This document shows, in pieces, positions 22,033-29,553 of a stretch of 29,553 bases of DNA (position 1 is its first letter; each line of letters begins with the position of its first letter). The translations under genes were made by a program, and so were the position numbers. This DNA is from a virus. The stretch covers positions 1-29,553 of IMG/VR virus record IMGVR_UViG_3300031951_000883; one strand, 5' to 3'. The notes beneath the pieces are model-generated. The model had not been told where the DNA came from. It worked only from the letters and a program-made list of their open reading frames with translations, and did not search any database.

Positions 22033-23847
22033 TTATTTTAATAGTTTTTCCAATGTCTCATTAATTTCTTTCATAGATTCTTTATTTCTATTTAAATCTG
22101 CCATCTCGAAATCATATTCATCTTTAAGTTTACTCTCTAAAATAATATTTTTCTTATCTCTATTTAAATTTTCAGGAACAGGTGGTGGAGCTCCTGCTTC
22201 AGGTGGAGGTGGTGGTGAACTTCCTTCAGGAGCTCCCCCAATTCCTCCTAAATCAGGTGGTGTTTCACCCCCTTCTGAAGGTGTTCCCGCAGGTTCCCCT
22301 TCCTTCTTACCATATAACTTATCTAAAGTGTCAAATAACCCTGTCTTAACAATAACCTCAGCAGTTTTCTTAAGTTCTTCACCAACCGCTCTTTCAATTC
22401 TTTGTTGTTGGATATCCAATTTAATCTCTTCATCTGAGAAACCAAGGATATGTTTTTTAGCCCAAGATTGTGAAACAGCAGAAATACCTGTTCCTGGGTC
22501 AATAACCATATCTTTGTAAAGAAGAATTTTTTCTTTCCAAATATCAACCATCAACAAGTCAGCTTGTTTTGATGGGTTTGTTAATGATAATCTGAAGTTA
22601 GATAATTCATCCTCAAAACCTAACATAAACAAGTGAATAATTGCAATTTTATTAAGTTCTTGCAACATACTCTTTTGAATTCTGTTAATGGTTCTTGCAA
22701 AACGAATATCTTGTAATGCCAAATTTTTACCGTCACCTACAACTTCCTCAAATCCTAAGAAAGCTTTAGGTACACGTAATGCTGTTAATAATTTCTTTTG
22801 AATGTATTCAATATCCGCAATTTCAGATAAGTTTTGAGCTCCCGGTAATGTTTCAATTGGAGATGCTTGGGCCGGGTCACGTACAGGGATGAAATAATCT
22901 TGGTCAACCGCCATTTGATTAAATCTCATATCAACGTTACCTGTCTTAGAATCCACAACTTGGTCTCTCTTAAACTTATTTGCAACTCTTTGGATATATG
23001 GTTCAACATCTTTATCATCCATATTTCCAACAAACACTTTAAATACACGTCTTTCAGGTGCTCTTGAAGTTCTATAAATTAACATAGCATCTTCAGACAA
23101 TAATAATTGTTTCCAAATACGACGAGCTTTTTCCAACATAGATGTACCGTAAGGTAATCTTCTGTCATCACCCAATAATCTGAAGTGAGCAATCTCCCAA
23201 GTATTGAATTCCATATCCTTGTTTTTCCAAGTAAATTTCAAATGTTTCTTGGTTGGGTCAACATCTACAGACTTACCTTTCGCCATCATACCTCTTTCCA
23301 ATCGTTCAATTTCAACAATTGGTAATTGCATACATCCAATCACACCTTTCTCAGGGTCTAATTTTAAGTAAACAAAATTATCACCATACTTACAAGTGTT
23401 TCTTGTCCACATAGGTAAGTTAGTGTTAAGGTCTAATACGTTATTAAATAAATCCGCAATAATTGATTTAATTCTATTTGATTCAGAAAAGATTTGTAAC
23501 ATATGACCATTTTGGTCAATTGTTGTAGATTCCTCAGCATAAATGTCTAATGCCGCAGAAATTTCAGGTGTGAATTCCATAGACTCGTAGTCATAAAACG
23601 CTGAAAGTCTTGTTGGTTCATAATAAATTGCCTGAGTGTATAAATTATTTTCAATTTTAGCCCACTGATTAGACAAATAGAATGTCTGTTGAGCTTGCAA
23701 TAATTTTTGCTCGTATTCTCGTTTTGAAGTTGTTTTTAATAACTCTTTTTTATCAAACTTTACACTTGGGTAATCTTGATTTAAAAGAGAGTTCGGACCA
23801 AAGGCCTGTGTTAATCTTTGCCAAACTGTAAAATTTTGTTCTGCCAT
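22033..23847 (-). CDS. 20: Portal protein (T4 gp20-like)
   Basis: A 604-residue portal (T4 gp20 has 524). Family-typical stretches are LNTNLPMWTRNTCKYGDNFV (about 138-157), GTSMLEKARRIWKQLLLSED (wing/clip region), SRAPERRVFKVFVGNMDDKD, and LRVPKAFLGFEEVVGDGKNL followed by ALQDIRFARTINRIQ, the stem/tunnel area. The last 90 residues form a Gly/Pro-rich linker with runs of four to five Pro, then a charged helix; this tail explains most of the extra length. The dodecameric portal initiates head assembly and binds terminase. An exact TATAAATA lies at 23855-23862 on the opposite strand just before the gene. Confidence 0.9.
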   Translation of the reverse strand: MAEQNFTVWQRLTQAFGPNSLLNQDYPSVKFDKKELLKTTSKREYEQKLLQAQQTFYLSNQWAKIENNLYTQAIYYEPTRLSAFYDYESMEFTPEISAALDIYAEESTTIDQNGHMLQIFSESNRIKSIIADLFNNVLDLNTNLPMWTRNTCKYGDNFVYLKLDPEKGVIGCMQLPIVEIERLERGMMAKGKSVDVDPTKKHLKFTWKNKDMEFNTWEIAHFRLLGDDRRLPYGTSMLEKARRIWKQLLLSEDAMLIYRTSRAPERRVFKVFVGNMDDKDVEPYIQRVANKFKRDQVVDSKTGNVDMRFNQMAVDQDYFIPVRDPAQASPIETLPGAQNLSEIADIEYIQKKLLTALRVPKAFLGFEEVVGDGKNLALQDIRFARTINRIQKSMLQELNKIAIIHLFMLGFEDELSNFRLSLTNPSKQADLLMVDIWKEKILLYKDMVIDPGTGISAVSQSWAKKHILGFSDEEIKLDIQQQRIERAVGEELKKTAEVIVKTGLFDTLDKLYGKKEGEPAGTPSEGGETPPDLGGIGGAPEGSSPPPPPEAGAPPPVPENLNRDKKNIILESKLKDEYDFEMADLNRNKESMKEINETLEKLLK

Positions 23848-23899
23848 ACTAAAATATAAATACTTAAGTAGGATTATTAAACGCTAATATGAGAATAAA

Positions 23900-24055
23900 T
23901 TAATTAGAGGTAGAACCTGTACTAGGTTTAACTAAAGGTTTAATTACAAGTTTATCATTTTTTTGAACTTTATAAGTTGACAAACCCATACCAGGAACAA
24001 TCATTCTTGAACCCGTAAATTTATTTCCACTATCCGGTAAACTATTTAATCCCAT
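23900..24055 (-). CDS. Small ORF between terminase and portal genes, unknown
   Basis: A 51-residue ORF: MGLNSLPDSGNKFTGSRMIV (1-20), then PGMGLSTYKVQKNDKLVIKP and LVKPSTGSTSN. It fills the only gap (about 215 bp) between terminase and portal genes, starts 9 bp after the terminase stop, and uses the same strand and codon style as its neighbours. The Gly/Ser/Pro-rich ends and the short beta-like centre (YKVQKNDKLVIKPLV) could be a small structural or decoration peptide. It resembles no T4 gene in this position; in T4, tail sheath and tube genes 18 and 19 sit here. Confidence 0.5.
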   Translation of the reverse strand: MGLNSLPDSGNKFTGSRMIVPGMGLSTYKVQKNDKLVIKPLVKPSTGSTSN

Positions 24056-24064
24056 ACTATATAA

Positions 24065-25819
24065 TTATCTCATTCCTCCAAATAACCAAGAATAGTTTTG
24101 ATAATCAGTTTTTGTTGGTTCATTAACTTTACCTTGATTTCTATTGTCAGTCATTGGGTCCATAAATTGTGACCTTAAAACAGGTTGATTGTTATTCACT
24201 TGCCAAGATTCAATCATTACTTTGGCCTGTTCAGAAACTCGAGTTAAAGATGCAAATGATGTTTCTCCAACATACACCGCCATTGCCAAAGACATAATTA
24301 AGTCATCGTGTTGTCCCTTTTGGTGGTCAGGTCTTCCATTAACATAAACAAATGTGTTCATTTCATTTAATAACCTACTTGACCTAATAATAAATCCGTG
24401 TCTTAAATATTCCTCAAAAGTTGCAATAATTTGAACACGTTTATTGTTAAAGTTAAGTCCTGGAATTCTATCTTGAGCTTTAGGGTCCCACTTCCACTTG
24501 TTAGTTAAATCCCCTCCCTCAACATATAAATCCCTATAACCTAATTCTTGTAATTTACGGGATGTTGTAACCCCCATACCACCTGTAATATCGACAACAA
24601 TAAATGTTGAATACATCATAGCCCATTTGTATGCCAATTCGGCTAACACATCAGGTGGAATTTTACCAATATACTCAGCAACTTGTTCTCTTGTATCAAA
24701 GTCAATTATCTGAAATGTTGAAAAGTCTTCACTATCACCTCTTGATACGTCAATCCCCATAATATACTTGTGTCCAACTTCAGGTTCTTTCCAAATCCAT
24801 AACGAACCACCAATCATTTTTGTTTCAGGGTTTCTAACCATATTAACTCTAATATTTTCAGTAATATTTGAATCAAATACGTTATCACCTGAACCTAAAA
24901 AAGCACATTCTAACTCCTGATTAACTTTACGTTTGTCGTACTTTAATTTTTTCACCATCTTCTCATACCAAGAAGATGTTGGTTTATATCCTTGAGAAAT
25001 TAATTCTTTTATTTTGTCATATTCTTTTTCCCTGTCACTATAATCTACTGTTTCAACACCTGATTGATATTCATTACGATTTAAATAATAGTGTATTAAA
25101 TCTTTAACATTTAATAATTGTAAATCTTTGTTATATCTTGGGTCTTTCCACCAAACCATTTCAGAAATTTTGAAGTCATTCATATTCTTCAAAGCTTGGT
25201 CATAAATTTCATAATAAATTGGGTCATATCCGTTTGGTGTAGAAATAACTATTACTTTACCACCCGTAGATAGGGAAGCCATACAAGCCGCCCAAAAATC
25301 CCCATCCGCCTCAATATACGCTGCCTCGTCAAAAATCAATATTGTTGGAGTGTAACCACGTAAAGCATCCGTAGATGTCGCTACCGCTTTAACTTCACAA
25401 CCATTTGTTAATTTAAAGTGTCTTTGTGAGTTTTTCTCAGCCGAGAATCCTGCTCCAACCCAAGATGGCCATTGTTCTGTAAATCCTCTAACTTTATTTG
25501 CAAATTCTACCGCAGTATCTAATTTATTTGCAATAATTAGGACTTTTTCAGGTTTGTTTTTAGACGCAAAAACAAGTTTTTTTGATGACCAAGCAGCTGT
25601 AACTGTGGATACACCAGCCTGTCTGTATTTTAATGCAATATTTTCATTAAATTCCTCATAATCATTTACTAACCCAACTTGGTCAGGAAACAACTCCAAA
25701 GGAACGTATCTTGATACTGTATTATCGTAAGTTTGTAGGTAAGTTTTTAAAGCGTATGGGGTTGACCTCATACACTTTGCGTATTCTATTAATACTTGTT
25801 CTCTTGTTATGTTTGACAT
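24065..25819 (-). CDS. 17: Terminase large subunit (T4 gp17-like)
   Basis: A 584-residue DNA packaging motor. The N-terminal ATPase has the Walker A variant YRQAGVST (65-72), Walker B ILIFDEAAYIE (160-170) with Asp164 and Glu165, and the coupling motif VISTPNG (191-197). The C-terminal RNase H-fold nuclease has Asp357 in YIMGIDVSRGDSEDF (352-366), Asp410 in FIVVDITGG (406-414) and Asp505/Asp506 in KGQHDDLIMS (501-510). T4 gp17 has 610 residues, so it is complete. It docks on the portal and translocates and cuts concatemeric DNA. No gene upstream in the window is clearly the small subunit (gp16). Confidence 0.95.
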   Translation of the reverse strand: MSNITREQVLIEYAKCMRSTPYALKTYLQTYDNTVSRYVPLELFPDQVGLVNDYEEFNENIALKYRQAGVSTVTAAWSSKKLVFASKNKPEKVLIIANKLDTAVEFANKVRGFTEQWPSWVGAGFSAEKNSQRHFKLTNGCEVKAVATSTDALRGYTPTILIFDEAAYIEADGDFWAACMASLSTGGKVIVISTPNGYDPIYYEIYDQALKNMNDFKISEMVWWKDPRYNKDLQLLNVKDLIHYYLNRNEYQSGVETVDYSDREKEYDKIKELISQGYKPTSSWYEKMVKKLKYDKRKVNQELECAFLGSGDNVFDSNITENIRVNMVRNPETKMIGGSLWIWKEPEVGHKYIMGIDVSRGDSEDFSTFQIIDFDTREQVAEYIGKIPPDVLAELAYKWAMMYSTFIVVDITGGMGVTTSRKLQELGYRDLYVEGGDLTNKWKWDPKAQDRIPGLNFNNKRVQIIATFEEYLRHGFIIRSSRLLNEMNTFVYVNGRPDHQKGQHDDLIMSLAMAVYVGETSFASLTRVSEQAKVMIESWQVNNNQPVLRSQFMDPMTDNRNQGKVNEPTKTDYQNYSWLFGGMR

Positions 25820-25835
25820 ATATCTTTAAGGATAA

Positions 25836-27131
25836 TTAGAACCCTAAAGAAGACAAGTCTATATCATCCAAGTCATCTTCGTCATTCTCATTATCACTCA
25901 ATGCACCTTGTTGTAATTTTTTAAAGATGTCATTAGCAATTCTTTCCATAATCTGTTGAGCCTTAGCTCTATCAGATTCGTTATAAGAGTGTAATAGTTT
26001 GTTCAATCTTTCAAACTCAGGTTTAATTAACTTCGTATATTCAACAAACAAATCACTTTGAATTTCTTTAGCGTTATCTTCAAATGCTGACATAGGGTAA
26101 GCACTTAACATTCTTTCCCATAATAAACTACCAACAATAATATCCCACATTTCATTTTCTAAAACATCAGTTGCTGACTTAATTTTTTCAGCCTTTTCAG
26201 GGTCTTCAGGTAAATGATATGATTGTAACATACCATAATAACCTTTGATTAATTCGTGTACCACGATTGGGAACATAATACCCTTAGCTTTAATTACCAA
26301 TTTTGGGTTTTGTTCCATTTCACCATTCTCACCATCTTCTTCATTTTCCTCCATTTCCCATTCAACAGAACCACCCATATTCATTCCTTGTGATGTCATT
26401 TGTTGAGCAATTTGTGGTGGTAAAGTCCAATAGAAATAGTCATTAATCGCCATTACCGCACCATATTTGTTTGTAATCCCTGGTTGCATTCTCTCTAATC
26501 TTTGTCTCATAAATTCAAACATATAATGACCTTTTTTAGAAACTCCTTGTACTAAAGCATTAATAAATCTTCTTTTTGCGACTTGGAAATCAAAATCCTC
26601 ATCTTCAGGAGTTTCAATTTCATCACCTGTTTCTAAATCAAATTTTGGTAATTTCGGTTCTTCTTTTTTATCGTCTTTTTTAGCTTTCTTTTGCATATTT
26701 TCGGCAGAAACTCCACCAATTCCAACCAACTCAGGTTGTAAATCTAAATAATCTTTAAACTTGTCAGCAATTACTTCCTCTTCAACAAGTTTAACTGCCA
26801 TCTTTTCTAAAATATCTTTATTGTTTCCACTATCCTCAAAATTTTTGATGTCCATAAATAATGACATCATTAATTGCATAATTTGGTCTGGGTTTGGCAT
26901 ATCACCACCCATATAATTTCTTATCTTATCTGATAATTCTTTAATTCTTTTTTCACTTGCAGTTTCCAAAAATTTCTTCTCTCCCTCTGCAGATTTTTTA
27001 ATAAATTCAGATTTTGAAAATGGAGTCTCATCCCTTTCAATAGATTGTTTTAAATTTGGATTGATAGGTAAACTACCTGGTTCTAAATCTATCGGTGCTT
27101 CTTTTACTATTTTTTTTTTCATTTTTCCCAT
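25836..27131 (-). CDS. Conserved acidic phage protein upstream of terminase
   Basis: A 431-residue acidic protein with basic N-terminus (GKMKKKIVKEAPIDLE), a Lys/Glu-rich linker (about 155-175), a central segment with RFINALVQGVSKKGHYMFEF, an acidic loop (EMEENEEDGENGEMEQN) and a tail of Asp/Glu (NENDEDDLDDIDL). FPIVVHELIKGYYGMLQSYH in the second half looks enzymatic because of the HEL, but it lacks the second His of HEXXH. No family is recognised. It overlaps the upstream gene by 13 bp and ends 16 bp before the terminase start, so a packaging, neck or structural role is possible from position alone. Met4 is an alternative start. Confidence 0.55.
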   Translation of the reverse strand: MGKMKKKIVKEAPIDLEPGSLPINPNLKQSIERDETPFSKSEFIKKSAEGEKKFLETASEKRIKELSDKIRNYMGGDMPNPDQIMQLMMSLFMDIKNFEDSGNNKDILEKMAVKLVEEEVIADKFKDYLDLQPELVGIGGVSAENMQKKAKKDDKKEEPKLPKFDLETGDEIETPEDEDFDFQVAKRRFINALVQGVSKKGHYMFEFMRQRLERMQPGITNKYGAVMAINDYFYWTLPPQIAQQMTSQGMNMGGSVEWEMEENEEDGENGEMEQNPKLVIKAKGIMFPIVVHELIKGYYGMLQSYHLPEDPEKAEKIKSATDVLENEMWDIIVGSLLWERMLSAYPMSAFEDNAKEIQSDLFVEYTKLIKPEFERLNKLLHSYNESDRAKAQQIMERIANDIFKKLQQGALSDNENDEDDLDDIDLSSLGF

Positions 27132-27841
27132 TTTTTATATTCTGAAAATTTCATAAAGTTAGGCAATTGTTCAAGTGCCTTTGGTTTTGGTAAACTACCA
27201 GGATTAGGTAGTGGACTACCCGGCTTAACTCTTGGTTTTGTAGTTGGTTTTACAGGAGCTTCTTTAGTTCCTGCAGCCTTTGGTTTTGGTAAACTACCAG
27301 GATTAGGTAGTGGACTACCCGGCTTAACTCTTGGTTTTGTAGTTGGTTTTACAGGAGTTTCAACAGGTTGTTCGTTAATCATATTTAATAAATCTCCTTT
27401 AGTGATTGTTGGTTTTAAATTCTTTTCAATAATAATTCTAAATTTATTCTCTAACAACACCTCTTCAGGATTTTTACCTTCCTTAATAGATTTTTTAACA
27501 CCCATCACACATTTTTCATATTTACCCATTTGTTTTTTAGACCAATCACTTCTTTCCGTTGAGCCAAATTCCGCACCCATAACTGATGTACAGATAGCCC
27601 AAGGATTTTTTTTCTTTGTCGTCTTCTTTTCAGTTACCTCAATTTTAGCATTTGGGTCCATTTTTTGGATTTCTAACGCTTTTTTAGGGTCCTTAACAGT
27701 TATTGCTTCTTTAGTTTCTTTTTTTGATTCGTAAATGAAATTCTTAAATAATTTAGATATTTCAGATTCAGTCATTAATGATAGTGTTTTAGGACTAAAA
27801 CCCATCTTTTTTAAACTTTCTTTTTTGTTAACCAAGCTCAT
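27119..27841 (-). CDS. Modular phage protein with PWAIC module and tandem Pro-rich repeats
   Basis: A 240-residue protein built of modules. Residues 20-38 (LSLMTESEISKLFKNFIYE) resemble the TESQLK tag but are internal. Residues 79-121 contain NPWAICTSVMGAEFGS and MGKYEKCVMGVKKSIK with Cys84 and Cys111, a small module I recognise from other marine-phage proteins without known function. ITKGDLLNMINE (146-157) looks like a second tag or cleavage site. Residues 164-190 and 197-223 are identical Pro/Lys-rich repeats (VKPTTKPRVKPGSPLPNPGS and on), encoded by an exact 82-bp DNA repeat. The gene overlaps the next by 13 bp. Possibly an internal virion protein; function unknown. Confidence 0.5.
   Translation of the reverse strand: MSLVNKKESLKKMGFSPKTLSLMTESEISKLFKNFIYESKKETKEAITVKDPKKALEIQKMDPNAKIEVTEKKTTKKKNPWAICTSVMGAEFGSTERSDWSKKQMGKYEKCVMGVKKSIKEGKNPEEVLLENKFRIIIEKNLKPTITKGDLLNMINEQPVETPVKPTTKPRVKPGSPLPNPGSLPKPKAAGTKEAPVKPTTKPRVKPGSPLPNPGSLPKPKALEQLPNFMKFSEYKKWEK
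27177..27357. repeat. 82-bp perfect tandem direct repeat, period 99 bp
   Basis: Two identical 82-bp copies at 27177-27258 and 27276-27357, separated by a 17-bp non-identical spacer. The 99-bp period keeps the reading frame and duplicates a 27-residue Pro/Lys-rich segment. Perfect identity at the DNA level in an otherwise fast-evolving low-complexity region suggests a recent duplication. Confidence 0.92.
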
Positions 27842-27843
27842 TT

Positions 27844-28224
27844 TTATAAAACTTTTTCAAAATTCAAAATTAAGTCTTTTGAATATAATTTATTTTTTAT
27901 TTCCTCTTCCTTCTCTCCAAATCTGAAAACTAATCTTTCTTCAATTTCTTTATCACTTTCCCACCCTAAAGATATTACTCCGTCTATTGCGTCTCTCATT
28001 GAGAAATAATCTGAGTTTTGTACTAACTCTAATTCAATCCCTCCATCGGATAAAACACCTACACTATCAATATCATTTAACTCAGGTGGTTTTGGATATG
28101 TACTAGCCGGTTCGTGTTCCCAATCCTCTCCCTCAATATCTAATTTGTTAGAAAAGATGAATTCGTATCTCATCTCTCCTTTATAATTTGGTCCTAAACC
28201 ATTAATGAAAACTAAATAACTCAT
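27844..28224 (-). CDS. Conserved phage protein of unknown function
   Basis: A 126-residue acidic protein: YLVFINGLGPNYKGEMRYEF (3-22), EGEDWEHEPASTYPKPPEL (31-49), then ELVQNSDYFSMRDAIDGVIS and LGWESDK, ending in a charged helix. The pattern (GLGxNxKGxxxYEFIFS, GEDWExxPA, DxFSxxDAxDGxI) recalls conserved hypothetical proteins of marine T4-like phages. It overlaps the upstream gene by 4 bp (ATGA) and sits 2 bp from the next. AGGA lies eight bases before its ATG but inside the upstream gene. No function can be given. Confidence 0.6.
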   Translation of the reverse strand: MSYLVFINGLGPNYKGEMRYEFIFSNKLDIEGEDWEHEPASTYPKPPELNDIDSVGVLSDGGIELELVQNSDYFSMRDAIDGVISLGWESDKEIEERLVFRFGEKEEEIKNKLYSKDLILNFEKVL

Positions 28225-29384
28225 AAAATATTTCCTGATGGAGTAATCTTAATTTCTTGACCTCCATTTTCAAATACTAAATTTTTTCTATTTGTTCTTC
28301 CAACAAATTTTAAAGAAGGAGCAACTTCCATTAGGTTTTTAGCAACATTCTCTTGTGTTTTAGTTACTGACATCTCTGAAATTTGAGAATACTTATCTTT
28401 CTTTTGTTTTCCCTCATTTTCATCAATTACAAAATATCTTTTTAGAATGTTTTCAACTTTTAGTTCATTCATTCCAAACATATCTGATGTGTTATGTGAC
28501 GCAATTGAAGATTTGTGTGCAGTATCACTTTCACCCATTTCAGCCATTGGTTCTTCCTCAGGCATTTCCTCTTCTTCTGAAGAAAAATCAGTTTCTTCTT
28601 CATAGTCTGAAGGAGTTTGGTCCTCATCTTCTTCCTCAAATCTTGACATAATTTCATCTTTATCATCACTTGATAATTCATCAAGGTTTAATGCTGATAA
28701 AATGGAATTAATAACATACTTAACATCTTTACCATTTAAAGGTTGTTCTTCCTCAATATCTCTAATTTTTTGAGAAAGTTTTCCTGTAAGTTTTTGAATA
28801 TCTTTAAATGAAATTTCTTCACCGTCCATCTCATCCTCTTGACCCATTGAAGTCTCATCATCCATTTCAGGTTCTTCCATTGAAGGTTCTTCTCCTGGCA
28901 TTGGTTCTCCCATAGGAGGTTCAGGTGATGGTGCAGGTGCAGCAGACGCTTCCGGTGGTCCCATTGGAATTGGTGCTTCAGCAGGTTCCTCAGTAGGTTC
29001 AGGTCTGTTAGGTTGTCTTAACAAATATTTTTTGTCTTCAGTAAATAATGAAATATTTTCATCAGTTCCTGTAATTACGTTAACTTCTTTAGCAATTAAA
29101 TTAAGTCTTTTAAACGCTTGTGAGTATGAACGGTAATGATTTCTATTCTTCATTGACTCAATATACTCAAAGTTTTCATTAACTTCTTTCTTAATTACGT
29201 AGCCAAGTTTTTCTTTGTTGATAGAATATTTTACCCCATCAGCTAAAACAACTTGATATTCTCTACTTGAAACTTCGTTTACAGGTTGAGGAATATTTTC
29301 TTTATATCTCGCGATTTCCATTATACGTTGGATTTTCTCCAATCCTTCAAGTTTCTCGCTACCAATAGGTTTTAACTTACTCAT
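28221..29384 (-). CDS. Acidic, Pro/Glu-rich phage structural-type protein
   Basis: A 387-residue protein, first complete gene of the leftward head operon in the window. Residues 1-125 form a globular domain (SREYQVVLADGVKYSINKEK around 40-59). Residues 128-200 are a disordered Pro/Glu/Met linker (repeats such as EPPMGEPMPGEEPSMEEPEM). SFKDIQKLTGKLSQKIRDIE and NGKDVKYVINSILSALNLDE (roughly 190-235) are helical. A second acidic stretch follows (EEEDEDQTPSDYEEETDFSS). The C-terminal 80 residues are conserved-looking (MFGMNELKVENILKRYFVID), ending in a basic beta-hairpin-like GGQEIKITPSG. The style resembles prohead-core or internal proteins of T4-like marine phages. Function unknown. Confidence 0.55.
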   Translation of the reverse strand: MSKLKPIGSEKLEGLEKIQRIMEIARYKENIPQPVNEVSSREYQVVLADGVKYSINKEKLGYVIKKEVNENFEYIESMKNRNHYRSYSQAFKRLNLIAKEVNVITGTDENISLFTEDKKYLLRQPNRPEPTEEPAEAPIPMGPPEASAAPAPSPEPPMGEPMPGEEPSMEEPEMDDETSMGQEDEMDGEEISFKDIQKLTGKLSQKIRDIEEEQPLNGKDVKYVINSILSALNLDELSSDDKDEIMSRFEEEDEDQTPSDYEEETDFSSEEEEMPEEEPMAEMGESDTAHKSSIASHNTSDMFGMNELKVENILKRYFVIDENEGKQKKDKYSQISEMSVTKTQENVAKNLMEVAPSLKFVGRTNRKNLVFENGGQEIKITPSGNIL

Positions 29385-29480
29385 TTGTTATTATTTGTTT
29401 TTAACGCATTATTAGATGCGTGATTTTATTAAGTATTTTCTAAATAAATACTTCGTAGTTTGTAAACTTATTTAATTTTT
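29385..29480. promoter_or_regulatory. Leader/promoter region of the head operon with two small inverted repeats
   Basis: A 96-bp AT-rich gap. ACGCAT (29404-29409) pairs with ATGCGT (29416-29421) over a six-base loop, and AAGTATTT (29431-29438) pairs with AAATACTT (29446-29453) over seven bases. Read leftward, the second repeat contains GTATTTATTT, a variant of the ATATTTATT element, about 65 bp before the start at 29384. It may hold the operon's promoter and a structured leader; neither stem has a strong T run, so neither is a convincing terminator. Confidence 0.4.
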
Positions 29481-29553
29481 TTATTTTTTGGATAAAGAAA
29501 GTTCTTTGTCAAGTATTTGATTTTCCAAATTAAACAATTTTTCAATATGACCG
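29481..29553 (-). CDS. C-terminal end of a leftward gene cut by the window edge
   Basis: The minus-strand frame ends at TAA (29481-29483) and stays open to the window edge, giving the last 23 residues: GHIEKLFNLENQILDKELSL then SKK. This is charged, helical and coding-like. The product cannot be identified from this piece. Confidence 0.45.
   Translation of the reverse strand, partial: GHIEKLFNLENQILDKELSLSKK

Noticed and set aside
25836-27131. The HEL sequence (FPIVVHELIKG) as a metallopeptidase site
   Set aside because: The second His of HEXXH is missing (HELIK), so a zinc protease is not supported.
1-29553. tRNA genes, CRISPR arrays or insertion sequences
   Set aside because: No cloverleaf-like sequence, regularly spaced repeats or transposase gene was found by reading; the only long repeat is the in-frame 82-bp duplication.

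Overview
The window looks like part of the genome of a T4-superfamily contractile-tailed phage infecting a member of the Bacteroidota, probably a marine or aquatic flavobacterium. The T4-type assignment rests on recognisable homologues of the large terminase (gp17), portal (gp20), prohead protease (gp21), scaffold (gp22-like), major capsid protein (gp23), a gp5-like baseplate OB-fold protein and a gp55-like late sigma factor. The host assignment is inference. The DNA is very AT-rich, start codons follow A-rich leaders with almost no Shine-Dalgarno sequence, three single-gene units carry TAnnTTTG boxes like the Bacteroidota sigma-A -7 element, and one gene resembles DUF4494, a family I know mainly from Bacteroidota.

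Layout. (1) Positions 2-6077, rightward: an exostosin-like glycosyltransferase (cut by the window edge), GDP-mannose 4,6-dehydratase, a PhoH-like ATPase, a HAD-like protein, a small unknown, two more glycosyltransferases and the sigma factor. (2) 6106-12689, rightward: a coiled-coil protein, a large hydrophobic structural protein, a small helical protein, the gp5-like protein, a DNRLRE-like surface protein and two tagged small proteins. (3) 12735-16067, mixed strands: an accessory island with an unknown gene under a host-type promoter, an HEXXH metallopeptidase, a Cys-containing basic protein, a small unknown, a tail-lysozyme-type muramidase and an HNH endonuclease bracketed by two near-identical terminators. 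(4) 16162-29553, leftward: the head module. In transcription order it holds several conserved unknowns, terminase, a 51-residue ORF, portal, two candidate core proteins, protease, a DUF4494-like protein, scaffold and capsid protein. A ribosomal protein bS21 gene is inserted on the opposite strand.

Two themes stand out. First, the phage encodes its own bS21. In Bacteroidota this protein helps hide the anti-Shine-Dalgarno sequence, and this gene is one of very few in the window with an SD-like AGGA at good spacing. Second, several otherwise unrelated proteins start with a short basic amphipathic helix (two share LK[LI]TESQLK) ending in an [LI]xE-type site like those in the capsid protein (LINE/A) and scaffold (SLNE/A). 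This could be a capsid-targeting tag that the prohead protease removes, delivering cargo such as a lysozyme and Cys-containing basic proteins into the head. No tRNA, CRISPR array or insertion sequence was seen.
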